Shown here one piece after another: positions 38,614 to 46,770 of a stretch of 64,000 bases of DNA. This DNA comes from Polaribacter sp. SA4-12 (GTDB lineage: Bacteria > Bacteroidota > Bacteroidia > Flavobacteriales > Flavobacteriaceae), in the NCBI RefSeq assembly GCF_002163675.1, contig NZ_CP019334.1, positions 2,151,501 through 2,215,500 of the forward strand, read 5' to 3'. The position numbers were made by a program, and so were the translations under genes. Under the pieces are notes generated by a model. The model was not told the DNA's origin, searched no databases, and saw only the letters and a list, made by a program, of their open reading frames with translations. Each line of letters starts with the position of its first letter. Positions within the stretch are counted from its first letter, which is position 1.

Positions 38614-39288
38614 TTGTTTAAGAAATTTAAGAAATCAATAGAAAAAGAAATTGCTGAATTAGCCGATGAAATTCTGAATTCCAATTGGTTAAATAAAATT
38701 GAGCAAACAAAAACTGAAAGTTCGGGAATATTAGATGGTAAAAATATTATTTCAGAATATTTAGAACATCGAGAATATGAATTAGCTTATAAGCAACTTG
38801 AATATATTATAACTGAATGTGAAATAGAATTAAATATTGAACTGAATTACAAATTGGAAAAAGTTGCGAAAAGAATGAATATTGAACCAATTAAATTTCC
38901 AATTAACGAAAAAGGAACTGAATTTTTATTTCTTTGTAAAAATGTTTATTTAAATTCAATTCATCCTTTTGACTTTGAAAAAAGAGAACTAAATGAATAC
39001 AAGGAAATTATTGAATTAGGCAAATACATTTTAAACAAAAGAGGAATTCAGAAATTTTTAGAGTTTTTAATAGAATCTCAATATCGTGTTTCGATTTGGG
39101 CGTCAATGATTACAATAGAATATGGAAAACCAAAACAAGATGAAATTCTGAATTTGAGCGGAACGAAAACAATAATTAATTCTTGTTTGGAAAATATAAT
39201 GAAAGACGAAATCAATTTATTATCTGCTAAAATAATTAAAAATAAGGAAAAGTGGAAAGAGAAAAACGTGCCACAACACCGTGTATGA
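38614..39288 (+). CDS. Cassette 8: protein of unknown function with a TTG start
   Basis: A 224-residue, largely helical and acidic protein. No in-frame ATG is near, so TTG at 38614 is the best start ('FKKFKKSIEKEIAELADEIL'). 'LEHREYELAYKQLEYIITE' looks like a helical hairpin. The frame continues into site 8: the last residues (VPQHRV) and the stop are encoded by the site's left arm. No family is recognised. Confidence 0.6.
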   Translation: MFKKFKKSIEKEIAELADEILNSNWLNKIEQTKTESSGILDGKNIISEYLEHREYELAYKQLEYIITECEIELNIELNYKLEKVAKRMNIEPIKFPINEKGTEFLFLCKNVYLNSIHPFDFEKRELNEYKEIIELGKYILNKRGIQKFLEFLIESQYRVSIWASMITIEYGKPKQDEILNLSGTKTIINSCLENIMKDEINLLSAKIIKNKEKWKEKNVPQHRV

Positions 39289-39406
39289 AAAATTGCTATA
39301 TTTAGCTAAAATTAAAACTTGTTGCTTTTTTGCCAACTTCTGAATTTCGTGCCGAAATTCCTCGTTCACAAAAATCGCAACTTTCCATAACACAACAACG
39401 TTGGCA
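39271..39406 (+). repeat. attC-like site 8
   Basis: Between cassettes 8 (CCACAAC) and 9 (GTTGGCA). The arms GTGTATGAAAAATTGC and GTGTTATGGAAAGTTGC have one bulged T and A/G differences at two places. The apical hairpin is GAATTTCG-TGC-CGAAATTC. At 136 bp it is the longest of the set. Confidence 0.85.
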
Positions 39407-39482
39407 AAAATATAAACAGTAGAGAGATAAGAATAATGGAGAAAGGAAGTGAAAATTAACGAAAAAAGGAAAAACAAAAATT

Positions 39483-39905
39483 ATGAAAAAAGTGAAATTA
39501 TTTAGTTTAGTGTTATTATCAATTATAACTTTTTCTTGCAGCAGCAATGACGAAGATGTATTTAGTAATATTGAAGGAACTTGGAAACCAGTAAAACAAG
39601 CCGATACTTGTCCTAATGGAGATAACGACATTGGAGAATCAGGTACTTGCGAACTTTTGAATAGAATAACTTTTGAATCAGAAGGAATATTCACAGAAAC
39701 AGCATACGAAAGGTATAAAGGTAATTGCGAATTTGATTATACGAAAAATTCAACTTGGGATATATCTAATGATAAATTAATTATTAACGGGTTTGGTACT
39801 TTTGATTATTATGAAATATCAGGAAATGTTCTTAAAATAGGAAATAAAGATAATAGTTTTTGTGAAGGAGGTCTTTCATATACGGAATACACCAGAGTAA
39901 ATTAA
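39483..39905 (+). CDS. Cassette 9: lipocalin-like lipoprotein
   Basis: A 140-residue lipoprotein: signal 'MKKVKLFSLVLLSIITFSCSS' with an acidic stretch after the lipid cysteine. 'IEGTWKPVKQADTC' opens a lipocalin-like beta barrel of the type common in Bacteroidota, with four more cysteines ('CPNGDN', 'GTCELL', 'GNCEFD', 'FCEGG') that could form disulfides. The ligand is unknown. It is the first of several genes in the unusually large cassette 9. Confidence 0.75.
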   Translation: MKKVKLFSLVLLSIITFSCSSNDEDVFSNIEGTWKPVKQADTCPNGDNDIGESGTCELLNRITFESEGIFTETAYERYKGNCEFDYTKNSTWDISNDKLIINGFGTFDYYEISGNVLKIGNKDNSFCEGGLSYTEYTRVN

Positions 39906-39911
39906 AGAAAT

Positions 39912-40250
39912 ATGAATACAAAAGAGAACTACAATGAATGTCTTGCTAATTTAGTAGGAAAGTGGACTACAGAAGATGATAAGTATAATTATATATTTCA
40001 GATATTCCCATATACAGAAGATGGTGCGGAAACTGATATGTATCAATTACATTTTATTGAAAATTCAACAGGGAAATTGATGTTTGGATTTTATAAAATA
40101 TCAATAGAAAATGGGAGTTGTTACATTGATTTTTTGAACACAAAACATAAGGTACTGAGTATTGAAAGGTCAATAAAAATACCGACTATGAAATTAGAAG
40201 ATAAGCACGGGAATATTACTATTTATCAGGGTAGGGAAAGCGTTTTTTAG
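39912..40250 (+). CDS. Cassette 9: small protein of unknown function
   Basis: A 112-residue cytosolic protein, 6 bases after the lipoprotein and likely co-translated. 'LANLVGKWTTEDDKYNYIFQ' again resembles the first strand of a lipocalin/FABP-like barrel ('GKW' motif), followed by alternating strands ('YQLHFIENSTGKLMFGFYKI'). It may be a cytosolic barrel related in fold to its neighbour. Confidence 0.62.
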   Translation: MNTKENYNECLANLVGKWTTEDDKYNYIFQIFPYTEDGAETDMYQLHFIENSTGKLMFGFYKISIENGSCYIDFLNTKHKVLSIERSIKIPTMKLEDKHGNITIYQGRESVF

Positions 40251-40425
40251 CATCTAAAGACATACCTTTCATTTCCTCAACGAAAGCATCAGTTTCTTTA
40301 GTTGTTCTATTTTTACGTAATATAAATTTATTACAGATAGGCTGAATAACTGTGTCGTAATAATTACGAAATGCAAGGTATTCTTCCGTTGGTTTTTTGA
40401 ATATTAAATAATTAAGGTTTGACAT
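40219..40425 (-). CDS. Cassette 9: reverse-oriented small ORF
   Basis: A 68-residue frame on the minus strand (MSNLNYLIFKKPTEEY at the start, basic C terminus). It overlaps the end of the preceding plus gene by 32 bases. It has a protein-like composition and, like three other reverse frames in the array, its ATG is followed by TCAAA. It is uncertain whether it is expressed. Confidence 0.4.
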   Translation of the reverse strand: MSNLNYLIFKKPTEEYLAFRNYYDTVIQPICNKFILRKNRTTKETDAFVEEMKGMSLDAKKRFPYPDK

Positions 40426-40468
40426 AACACAATTATATTTGAAAGATTTAAAAGGTATTTATATTTAA

Positions 40469-40633
40469 TTAATCTATAGTAATCTCATAACCAACAATGT
40501 ATTTTGAATCTAATTTGTGGCAAGTAAATTTATCTACGAAAGGAAATGTTTTTTGAATTTCTTTAAATTCTTTATTTAATAAAGAAACTCTTTCAGATAA
40601 CTCATTTAGTTGTTTTTTTGAAAATTTTGACAT
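40469..40633 (-). CDS. Cassette 9: reverse-oriented 54-residue ORF
   Basis: It reads MSKFSKKQLNELSERVSLL, a likely coiled coil, then 'FVDKFTCHKLDSKYIVGYE'. The amphipathic heptads and absence of overlap with another gene favour a real small protein. It shares the ATGTCAAAATT start with other reverse frames in the array and diverges from the next plus-strand ORF across a 30-base gap. Confidence 0.5.
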   Translation of the reverse strand: MSKFSKKQLNELSERVSLLNKEFKEIQKTFPFVDKFTCHKLDSKYIVGYEITID

Positions 40634-40663
40634 AAAAAGGAATAATTAATAATAAAAATAAAT

Positions 40664-40813
40664 ATGGCTGAATTAACTAAAATTAAAAGTGAAATAAATT
40701 CTATAAACGAAAAATTACTATCTGTAAATTCATCAGTAATGAATATGGAAGAAAAAATATATGAACTGAATGAAAAAATAGATTTAATTATTAAATTACT
40801 TAGATCTAAATAA
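40664..40813 (+). CDS. Cassette 9: 49-residue coiled-coil ORF
   Basis: A plus-strand frame beginning MAELTKIKSEINSINEKLL and ending 'EKIDLIIKLLRSK', with regular heptads over its whole length. A coiled-coil peptide divergent from another coiled-coil peptide could mean a pair that interacts, but nothing more can be said. Confidence 0.5.
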   Translation: MAELTKIKSEINSINEKLLSVNSSVMNMEEKIYELNEKIDLIIKLLRSK

Positions 40814-40937
40814 TTAATTCAGATTTTAATTCCATTTTAGTTTTATGTAATAACATTTCCGCATCTGAATAAGAAAGATATTTTAAAGCTTTTTTAATTT
40901 TAGATTTTCTTTTTTTATCGGAAATTGATTTTGACAT
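40806..40937 (-). CDS. Cassette 9: reverse-oriented 43-residue ORF
   Basis: Minus-strand frame starting ATGTCAAAATCA (MSKSISDKKRKSKIKKALKYL), strongly basic at the N terminus, then 'SDAEMLLHKTKMELKSE'. It overlaps the previous ORF's end by 8 bases and lies 24 bases from site 9. Upstream it has TAATATT, as does a reverse frame in cassette 11. Confidence 0.45.
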   Translation of the reverse strand: MSKSISDKKRKSKIKKALKYLSYSDAEMLLHKTKMELKSELII

Positions 40938-40960
40938 AATATTAGGAATTAAAATACTGT

Positions 40961-41095
40961 TGCCAACACCGTATAATATTAATTGCTACTTTTAGCTTAT
41001 CTATAATAGACATAGCTTATCGTGTAGATGTTGAACTATTTATATTCTATTTACCTTATATAATTAGCAACTAATGTTATACAAACACGTTGGCA
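40961..41095 (+). repeat. attC-like site 9
   Basis: Between cassettes 9 (TGCCAAC) and 10 (GTTGGCA). The arms are GTATAATATTAATTGCT and GTATAACATTAGTTGCT; position 12 keeps the A/G difference. The central part is unlike the others and has only a short hairpin TCTAT-A-ATAGA. Confidence 0.8.
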
Positions 41096-41142
41096 AACAT
41101 AAAAAATAAGGAAACTGAAAGAATAATAATGAATTTATAGTT

Positions 41143-41502
41143 GTGAAAAAAAAGAAGAAAAAAGATGGAAATATTATCAAATATTTTACTGAAAAATGGA
41201 GTCTCTTTCTATTTTTAGGAATTGTCTTGTATTTTTTGTTTGGAATAGTTTTGAAAGGAAACTTGAAGAGTTATCTATTAAATAAAAAATCTGAAACGAC
41301 AAAAGCTGTAATTGTAAATGAAGAGAATTACTGGGGAAACAGTCCTGTTTCACAAAAATTCTCATTTTCTTACGAATTCATTGTTGAAGGTGAAAAATAT
41401 CGGGAAGACTCAAAAAATGAAAAGTTAAAAATCGGAGATAGTGTTTGGGTTGAATATGTAAGTTCATATCCGAAATTTAGCAGAATAAAGAATGAAAAAT
41501 AA
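41143..41502 (+). CDS. Cassette 10: small membrane protein, DUF3592-like
   Basis: A GTG start gives 119 residues: a very basic N terminus (KKKKKKDG), one transmembrane helix ('WSLFLFLGIVLYFLFGIVL'), then a beta-rich domain ('SFSYEFIVEGEKYREDS', 'LKIGDSVWVEYVSSYPKFS') with the strand order and 'Gd-x-V-x-V-x-Y...P' ending of DUF3592-type proteins. The topology would place the domain outside the membrane. The function is unknown. It is the only gene in the cassette. Confidence 0.65.
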   Translation: MKKKKKKDGNIIKYFTEKWSLFLFLGIVLYFLFGIVLKGNLKSYLLNKKSETTKAVIVNEENYWGNSPVSQKFSFSYEFIVEGEKYREDSKNEKLKIGDSVWVEYVSSYPKFSRIKNEK

Positions 41503-41522
41503 ATGGTGGAAAAATAACGATT

Positions 41523-41656
41523 TGCCAACACCGTGTAGTAAAAATTGCTTAATTTTAGCTTAACCAAAAGTTATTGCTTTTTTACTCACTTCTATTTTCC
41601 TGCGGAAAATAGCCGTTCACAAAAATCGCAACTTTTATTACACAAACACGTTGCCA
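41523..41656 (+). repeat. attC-like site 10
   Basis: Between cassettes 10 (TGCCAAC) and 11 (GTTGCCA). The arms GTGTAGTAAAAATTGC and GTGTAATAAAAGTTGC differ by A/G at position 12. The apical hairpin is CTATTTTCC-TGC-GGAAAATAG. Confidence 0.87.
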
Positions 41657-41682
41657 ACCATTTACCAATCACACTCTGAAAA

Positions 41683-42108
41683 ATGACATTATTCGTAGAT
41701 AAAATAGAAAAATATGATTTAGGAGGTTTTACGACTGACTTAAAAAAGGCTGAATATATTTTAGCAACACACGGTTTGAGTTTTGAAAAAATATTGAACG
41801 GAACACCAAAAACGACTGAATTACCTTCTGGAATGTTTTCTGCTGGAAAATATGTAGTTACGTTTAACATTAGTTGGGATTTAAAAAATGTGAATATTGG
41901 ATTAATAAATTATCAAACGGATTTAGATAAATATTTTGACGTGTTTGCGGATTCAATGTCGCCTAAAGCAGTTGCAGGATTCCATAAATTCCGAGAAAAG
42001 ATAAAAGCAAAAGACCAATCCGAATTGAATAAAATCGAACTTTCCGATAACGATTCAGATTTCGGAATAGCTTATGGAAATTATATTGAGTATCGCAATC
42101 GTCAATAA
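41683..42108 (+). CDS. Cassette 11: protein of unknown function
   Basis: A 141-residue cytosolic protein ('MTLFVDKIEKYDLGGFTTDL', 'GKYVVTFNISWDLKNVNIGL', acidic tail). No motif is recognised. It is the only convincing gene in the cassette. The 80 bases after its stop contain the start of a reverse frame (ATGTCAAAATTC at 42148) that looks like the 5' end of the reverse ORFs in cassette 9, perhaps a remnant. Confidence 0.62.
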   Translation: MTLFVDKIEKYDLGGFTTDLKKAEYILATHGLSFEKILNGTPKTTELPSGMFSAGKYVVTFNISWDLKNVNIGLINYQTDLDKYFDVFADSMSPKAVAGFHKFREKIKAKDQSELNKIELSDNDSDFGIAYGNYIEYRNRQ

Positions 42109-42189
42109 ATAATATTTCTGGAGTTTTAAGTTGTTTGAATTTTGACATAATATTTGAATTTAAAATTAACAATCTGAATAAAAAACGGT

Positions 42190-42323
42190 TGGCAACACCG
42201 TATATAATTTATTGCTGGCTTTTTGCCTACTTGCGAAAGTCCTCGCGGACTTTCTTTGTCCGTAATTATTTACTAAATTTGTTGCTTGAAACACGCAACA
42301 AACCATATACATCAACGTTGCCA
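42190..42323 (+). repeat. attC-like site 11
   Basis: Between cassettes 11 (TGGCAAC) and 12 (GTTGCCA). The apical hairpin is GAAAGTCC-TCGC-GGACTTTC. A/G differences lie at arm positions 7, 8 and 12. It is close to sites 12, 13 and 14. It also contains TAAATTTG, a fit to the Bacteroidota -7 box. Confidence 0.9.
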
Positions 42324-42345
42324 CACATAAAAAAACTGAACGAAA

Positions 42346-43089
42346 ATGTTCTGGAATAAAAGAAAAAAATTACCAATTACAGAAGAAGACAAAGTTTGGA
42401 TTGATGAAGATTTAAAATGGTTAAAAGCTGAATTAGGAGAAGAACATTTTATGGAAATTCAAACTGTGAAACCAACGAAAGAATTTTACAACAGGAATTT
42501 CGATAAAACAGAAAAAGATGCTGAATTCATTTTAGAACGAACAATGGAATTAATGAGCATCAAAGACGTAGAAATAAAACTTGACTTTTTTTCAGACGGA
42601 ATTGTAGAATCCGAAAATGGAACAATTTTAACAACACCTGCTGATATAAATGGAGAATGGGAAAGTGCTGCTGGAATTTACAAAAAGAATGAAAACGGAA
42701 TTATAATTTCAATTGAAACTCAACAATTAAAAGATCCTATTTCATTAATTGCAACAATTTCTCACGAATTGTCTCACCAGATATTATTAGGAGAAAATCG
42801 AATTGAGGAAAATGATGAATTTTTAACTGACTTAACCGCCATAAGTTATGGTTTTGGAATTTTTATAGGAAATTCAAGATTTAATTTTTCACAATTTTCA
42901 ACAAATGGAGGATTTGGATGGCAATCAAGTGGAATTGGATATTTACCTGAACAAATAATAGCTTATTCAATGGCTTGGTTATCTAATGAGCGAAATGAAA
43001 ATACGGAATATTCAAACTTTTTGAAACCATCAATAAAAAAGTATTTTAAAAATAGTTATGAATATTTGAAAAATGAAAAACCTGAATAA
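42346..43089 (+). CDS. Cassette 12: zinc metallopeptidase-like protein
   Basis: A 247-residue protein. 'ATISHELSHQILLGEN' near residue 145 is a HExxH-type zinc site (HELSH), followed by 'DEFLTDLTAISYGFGIF', which could supply the third ligand. The N-terminal half has no known motif. Without a signal peptide it should act in the cytosol. Such peptidases occur as ImmA-like regulators of mobile elements, but the fold here is not clearly ImmA. It is alone in its cassette. Confidence 0.72.
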   Translation: MFWNKRKKLPITEEDKVWIDEDLKWLKAELGEEHFMEIQTVKPTKEFYNRNFDKTEKDAEFILERTMELMSIKDVEIKLDFFSDGIVESENGTILTTPADINGEWESAAGIYKKNENGIIISIETQQLKDPISLIATISHELSHQILLGENRIEENDEFLTDLTAISYGFGIFIGNSRFNFSQFSTNGGFGWQSSGIGYLPEQIIAYSMAWLSNERNENTEYSNFLKPSIKKYFKNSYEYLKNEKPE

Positions 43090-43096
43090 TTACGTG

Positions 43097-43230
43097 TGGC
43101 AACACCGTATAAACTTTATTGCTGGCTTTTTGCCTACTTGCGAAAGTCTTCGCGGACTTTCTTGGTCAGTAATTATTTACTAACTTTACTGCTAAACCCA
43201 CGCAACAAAGCTTATACAACAACGTTGGCT
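43097..43230 (+). repeat. attC-like site 12
   Basis: Between cassettes 12 (TGGCAAC) and 13 (GTTGGCT). The apical hairpin GAAAGTC-TTCGC-GGACTTTC has a T-G closing wobble on the top strand. Arms have A/G at positions 7 and 12. Confidence 0.9.
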
Positions 43231-43246
43231 GTAATATACCAAAACT

Positions 43247-43822
43247 ATGGAGGAATGTGAAAAATGCGAAAGTAGAAACATAAGTGTGCTAAAAAGTTAT
43301 GACTATCATAATATTTACGAATGCCAAAATTGTCATTTTTGGAATTTTGCAGAATTGAATGATTGTTGTAGAGATTCATATAAAATTTATGTTATTGATA
43401 GAAAAAATGAAAGTTTATATTTTATTAGGGAACAATGTTTGAATTGTGGCGCTTGTAAAAACAAGAATAAGCCGTTAAGTAAAAAGAAATATTTTCATCT
43501 AGTTGAAAATGAGCTGAATTTAGAACGAGATAAGGAATACAAAGAGAATTTTCAATTTGAAAAAAGTTCTTTGTCTGAATCCTTTTATAATTCAAGAAAA
43601 GGAAAATATAATGAATACTTACTTTCTGAAAAATGGAAAACCAAACGAAACGAAGTGTTGAAAAGAGATAATTCATTGTGTAGAGTTTGTAAAGAAAAAA
43701 AAGCCGAAGATGTACATCATTTAACATATGAGAATTTATTTAATGAAAAATTAGAAGATTTAATAAGTGTTTGCCGAAAGTGTCATTTAGAAATACATTT
43801 TCCTTCATCATCAAATCTGTGA
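43247..43822 (+). CDS. Cassette 13: zinc-ribbon/HNH endonuclease
   Basis: A 191-residue protein. The N-terminal part has zinc-ribbon pairs ('CEKCESRN', 'YECQNCHFW', 'QCLNCGACKNK'). The C-terminal 60 residues are an HNH nuclease ('KRDNSLCRVCKEKKAE', 'DVHHLTYENLF', 'LISVCRKCHLEIHF') with CxxC knuckles around the His-His pair. It ends near residue 185, so the catalytic part is complete. A reverse ORF overlaps its last 40 bases, which might encode a partner or an inhibitor. Confidence 0.78.
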   Translation: MEECEKCESRNISVLKSYDYHNIYECQNCHFWNFAELNDCCRDSYKIYVIDRKNESLYFIREQCLNCGACKNKNKPLSKKKYFHLVENELNLERDKEYKENFQFEKSSLSESFYNSRKGKYNEYLLSEKWKTKRNEVLKRDNSLCRVCKEKKAEDVHHLTYENLFNEKLEDLISVCRKCHLEIHFPSSSNL

Positions 43823-44061
43823 TATTTTTTAGGAAATGAAATATTTAATTTAAAATTATAATTATCAGTTTCAACTTTAATTTTTGAAAAATCATTATCA
43901 AAAGCCATTTGCAACCAAAACTGAAATTCACTTGAAAGAACTGTTAATTTTGCGTGAATTATATGATCTTGTGCTTCTGTTGAAAATTTGTAAAAATCTT
44001 TAAGTCTTGAATTAGGATTATTTAAAAAGTCAGTATAATCTTGAATATCTTTTTTATGCAT
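43783..44061 (-). CDS. Cassette 13: reverse-oriented ORF of unknown function
   Basis: A 92-residue minus-strand frame starting MHKKDIQDYTDFLNN, with amphipathic helices ('AQDHIIHAKLTVLSSEFQFW'). Only its last 40 bases overlap the HNH gene, and it fills the otherwise empty end of the cassette, which argues for a real gene. The convergent layout would let it carry its own promoter. It could be an immunity protein for the nuclease, but this is a guess. Confidence 0.5.
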   Translation of the reverse strand: MHKKDIQDYTDFLNNPNSRLKDFYKFSTEAQDHIIHAKLTVLSSEFQFWLQMAFDNDFSKIKVETDNYNFKLNISFPKKYHRFDDEGKCISK

Positions 44062-44096
44062 AATAATAAAAATTTTAAAATTGAAAAAAATACTAC

Positions 44097-44230
44097 AGCC
44101 AACACCGTATAAACTTTATTGCTGGCAAATAGCTTACTTACGAAAGTCCTCGTGGACTTTCTTGGTTCTTAATTATTTACTAACTTTACTGCAAAACCAA
44201 CACAACAAAGCTTATACAACAACGTTGTGC
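44097..44230 (+). repeat. attC-like site 13
   Basis: Between cassettes 13 (AGCCAAC) and 14 (GTTGTGC). The apical hairpin is GAAAGTCC-TCGT-GGACTTTC. The arms match sites 3, 5 and 12, with A/G at positions 7 and 12. Confidence 0.9.
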
Positions 44231-44249
44231 ATAATACAAAAAAAATGAA

Positions 44250-46079
44250 ATGAAGAACGAAATTTTCTATGATATAATTGATCAAGGAATCGATGAATTA
44301 TCAGATACCTTTAAAAAGAATGAACATCTAAAAAAACAAGATAAAAATGGAAAAAAATCGTTTTCTTTTCTTCTTTGGTTTTTAAATAGATATTTACCAA
44401 ATAATGACCTTTCTGACTTTGAAAATTTAATTACAGAAGGTAATGATGACTCTTCTTGCGATTTAATATTCACTAACAAAGATCAATTAGGAAAAGAAAT
44501 ATATTATGTTGTTCAAGCTAAATGGTTTGCAAAAAGCAACATAAACAAAGCAAAAGAAATAACTAAAGAAGTAAAAGCTTGTTTAAGTGATTTTAGATTA
44601 ATCCTATCTGGAAAAAAAGAATCTGAACATAACGAAAATTTTAATGTTCAATACAGGAAATTTATTGACCACAAAAAGAACAATGGTAAAGTCAAATTTG
44701 TTTTTTTAGCTCTATGTAATGGAGATATTGATATTAATGAACATATTAATGATTTTAAATCACCCTTGGTTTCTTTTGAATTTATTGATTTCTTTAAACT
44801 AAAACAACAATTTGTTGAAATAGAATATAAAGGGGTAAAAACTCACAATCCAATTGAAACACCATATATACCAAAATCTGAATTCAATTTGGAGTTTGAA
44901 AAAGAACAAGTAATTTCAATTGAGAAACCACATCCATCAAATATATTTTTAGTTAAGCCAAAGGAAATTTACAATCTTTTTGATAAATACGGACAATCTT
45001 TATTTTACAAAAACATTAGAAACCCTCTTCCAAACTCAATGTTTAATGAAGGCATTAAGAATACTATCTTAACCGAATCTGTGAATTTCTGGTACTTTAA
45101 CAATGGAATCACAGCAATAACCGATAAAATAGAATATTTTCATAAAGATTCCACTAATGTAAAAATTAAAGGAATTCAAGTCATAAATGGTGCTCAAACC
45201 GTTTTTAGTATTTATGAAGCATATAAAAATGCAAGTGATAATGAAAGGGAAAAAATGGATGAATATGGACTAATTACCTTAAGAACAGTTACAACTGGTG
45301 GAGATAATTTTGATCTTAAAGTAACTCGATATACCAATTCTCAAAACCCTATAAGTGAAAGAGATTTCCATTCAAATGATGAAGTTCAAAAAAGATTACA
45401 ATTTGATTTTCTAAAACACTCAAATGTCTGGTATGAAACAAGAAGAGGAGAATTTAGAAAAAAAATTAAAGGAATTTCAAAATTAACAAATGAAGCTTTA
45501 GGTCAAAACTATTTAGCATATTTCATTAATGATCCTTTTAATGCAAAACAGAGCAAAAAGCTAATATTTGTTAGTGAAAAATTAAAACCAAACGGTCTTT
45601 ATGAATTAATTTTTAATAAAGACACAAAATATGATGATATGCTTATTTCGTATCATTTAAACCTTTTAGTAGACAGAAAAAGAAAAGCAATTAAAAAGGA
45701 AATAGATGGAATTGATACTACTGTAAAGTTAACAAGTGATCAAGAATCAACTTTAGAATATGACTTTATTCAGTACGCAAATTTTGAAATAATGGCTCTT
45801 TTTAAGTTGCTTTTTTATAAAACAAATGAAGATAATTTAAAAGCTATTAACGGTAAAGTAATAAGTTACTTCGAAAAAAATACAATAGAAAAAATTGACA
45901 AAGGCTATATATTTATAACAAAGTTTATACTTGAAAATTTAAAAGAAAGAAAAAAATTAAATTCAAAAATTGTTAACTCTGTTATATTTAAAAGTAAGGA
46001 TTTTTATCCATCTATGAGTAAATCCTTTTCGGAAAAATTGAAAATCGAAAAAGGAATTATAGTTGAATTAAAATTGTAA
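44250..46079 (+). CDS. Cassette 14: AIPR-family (abortive infection phage resistance) protein
   Basis: A 609-residue protein, much larger than its neighbours. Residues 1-200 include a restriction-like nuclease look ('DDSSCDLIFTNKDQLGKEIYYVVQAKWF', with E/D and QAK). From about 245 the AIPR signature appears: 'LFYKNIRNPLPNSMFNEGI', 'NFWYFNNGITAITDKI', 'GIQVINGAQTVFSIYEAY', 'RYTNSQNPISERDFHSND' and 'WYETRRGEF'. AIPR proteins are linked to abortive infection against phage. The PD-(D/E)xK reading of the N terminus is tentative. It is the sole gene of the cassette, so probably a stand-alone system. Confidence 0.85.
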   Translation: MKNEIFYDIIDQGIDELSDTFKKNEHLKKQDKNGKKSFSFLLWFLNRYLPNNDLSDFENLITEGNDDSSCDLIFTNKDQLGKEIYYVVQAKWFAKSNINKAKEITKEVKACLSDFRLILSGKKESEHNENFNVQYRKFIDHKKNNGKVKFVFLALCNGDIDINEHINDFKSPLVSFEFIDFFKLKQQFVEIEYKGVKTHNPIETPYIPKSEFNLEFEKEQVISIEKPHPSNIFLVKPKEIYNLFDKYGQSLFYKNIRNPLPNSMFNEGIKNTILTESVNFWYFNNGITAITDKIEYFHKDSTNVKIKGIQVINGAQTVFSIYEAYKNASDNEREKMDEYGLITLRTVTTGGDNFDLKVTRYTNSQNPISERDFHSNDEVQKRLQFDFLKHSNVWYETRRGEFRKKIKGISKLTNEALGQNYLAYFINDPFNAKQSKKLIFVSEKLKPNGLYELIFNKDTKYDDMLISYHLNLLVDRKRKAIKKEIDGIDTTVKLTSDQESTLEYDFIQYANFEIMALFKLLFYKTNEDNLKAINGKVISYFEKNTIEKIDKGYIFITKFILENLKERKKLNSKIVNSVIFKSKDFYPSMSKSFSEKLKIEKGIIVELKL

Positions 46080-46088
46080 AAGTACTAT

Positions 46089-46222
46089 GCACAACACCGT
46101 ATATAATTTATTGCTGGCTTCTTGCCTACTTACGAAAGTCCTCGCGGACTTTCTTGGTCAGTAATTATTTACTAAATTAGTTGCTTGAAACACGCAACAA
46201 ACTATATACAACAACGTTGGCT
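46089..46222 (+). repeat. attC-like site 14
   Basis: Between cassettes 14 (GCACAAC) and 15 (GTTGGCT). The apical hairpin is GAAAGTCC-TCGC-GGACTTTC. The arms GTATATAATTTATTGC and GTATATAGTTTGTTGC differ by A/G at 8 and 12. Confidence 0.9.
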
Positions 46223-46328
46223 GTAATTTAAAAGTCCGTTAACTAAACAAGAGGATAGGTTTACTCATTAAGACTTTTCTATAAAAAACAACTGAATTAA
46301 ATTGGAATTGAATTTTAAACAATAAGCT

Positions 46329-46763
46329 TTGAAAATAATAATACTTCTGATTTTTTTACTCAATTGCGGAATCGGATTCGCGCAAAATGAATTTCCAAGT
46401 GGTCAAAAAAATGAGACCTTTAGCTCTTACGATAAAGATTGGGAATTTTTCGAACTAGATGAACCAATCGAAGCTCGAATATTAATGCATTTACCATCTT
46501 CGGGACTATGTGGAAATTTGGCATTTGCATCTGTATCAATAGTACAAACTAAAGACGAAAAAATATTTAGAATATTAGATTTGTGTAACACCAAAGATAT
46601 TCCTGAAAACAAAATCGTGAAAATTATTCCAACGAAAAAACCTGAATTTTCTGTTCTATTACCTGCTCGAAATTTTATTAATCCAAAAACAGGAAAAGTT
46701 GAGCAGTTTGAATTGGATAAAAAAACTTTGAAAACAACTTATGGACACATTGAAACCGAATAA
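46329..46763 (+). CDS. Cassette 15: exported protein of unknown function
   Basis: A TTG start at 46329 gives a clean signal peptide ('MKIIILLIFLLNCGIGFAQ', cleaved after AQ) and a 144-residue product. The mature part has a conserved-looking 'LHLPSSGLCGNLAF'-like strand pair with two cysteines that could form a disulfide. The function is unknown. The 106 bases between site 14 and the start are the longest leader in the array and could hold a promoter. Confidence 0.65.
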   Translation: MKIIILLIFLLNCGIGFAQNEFPSGQKNETFSSYDKDWEFFELDEPIEARILMHLPSSGLCGNLAFASVSIVQTKDEKIFRILDLCNTKDIPENKIVKIIPTKKPEFSVLLPARNFINPKTGKVEQFELDKKTLKTTYGHIETE

Positions 46764-46770
46764 AAACTAC

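Noticed and set aside
41963..42172. Reverse ORF in cassette 11 as a gene
   Set aside because: Most of it is antisense to the 41683-42108 gene. Only its start resembles the cassette 9 reverse ORFs, so it is mentioned as a possible relic only.
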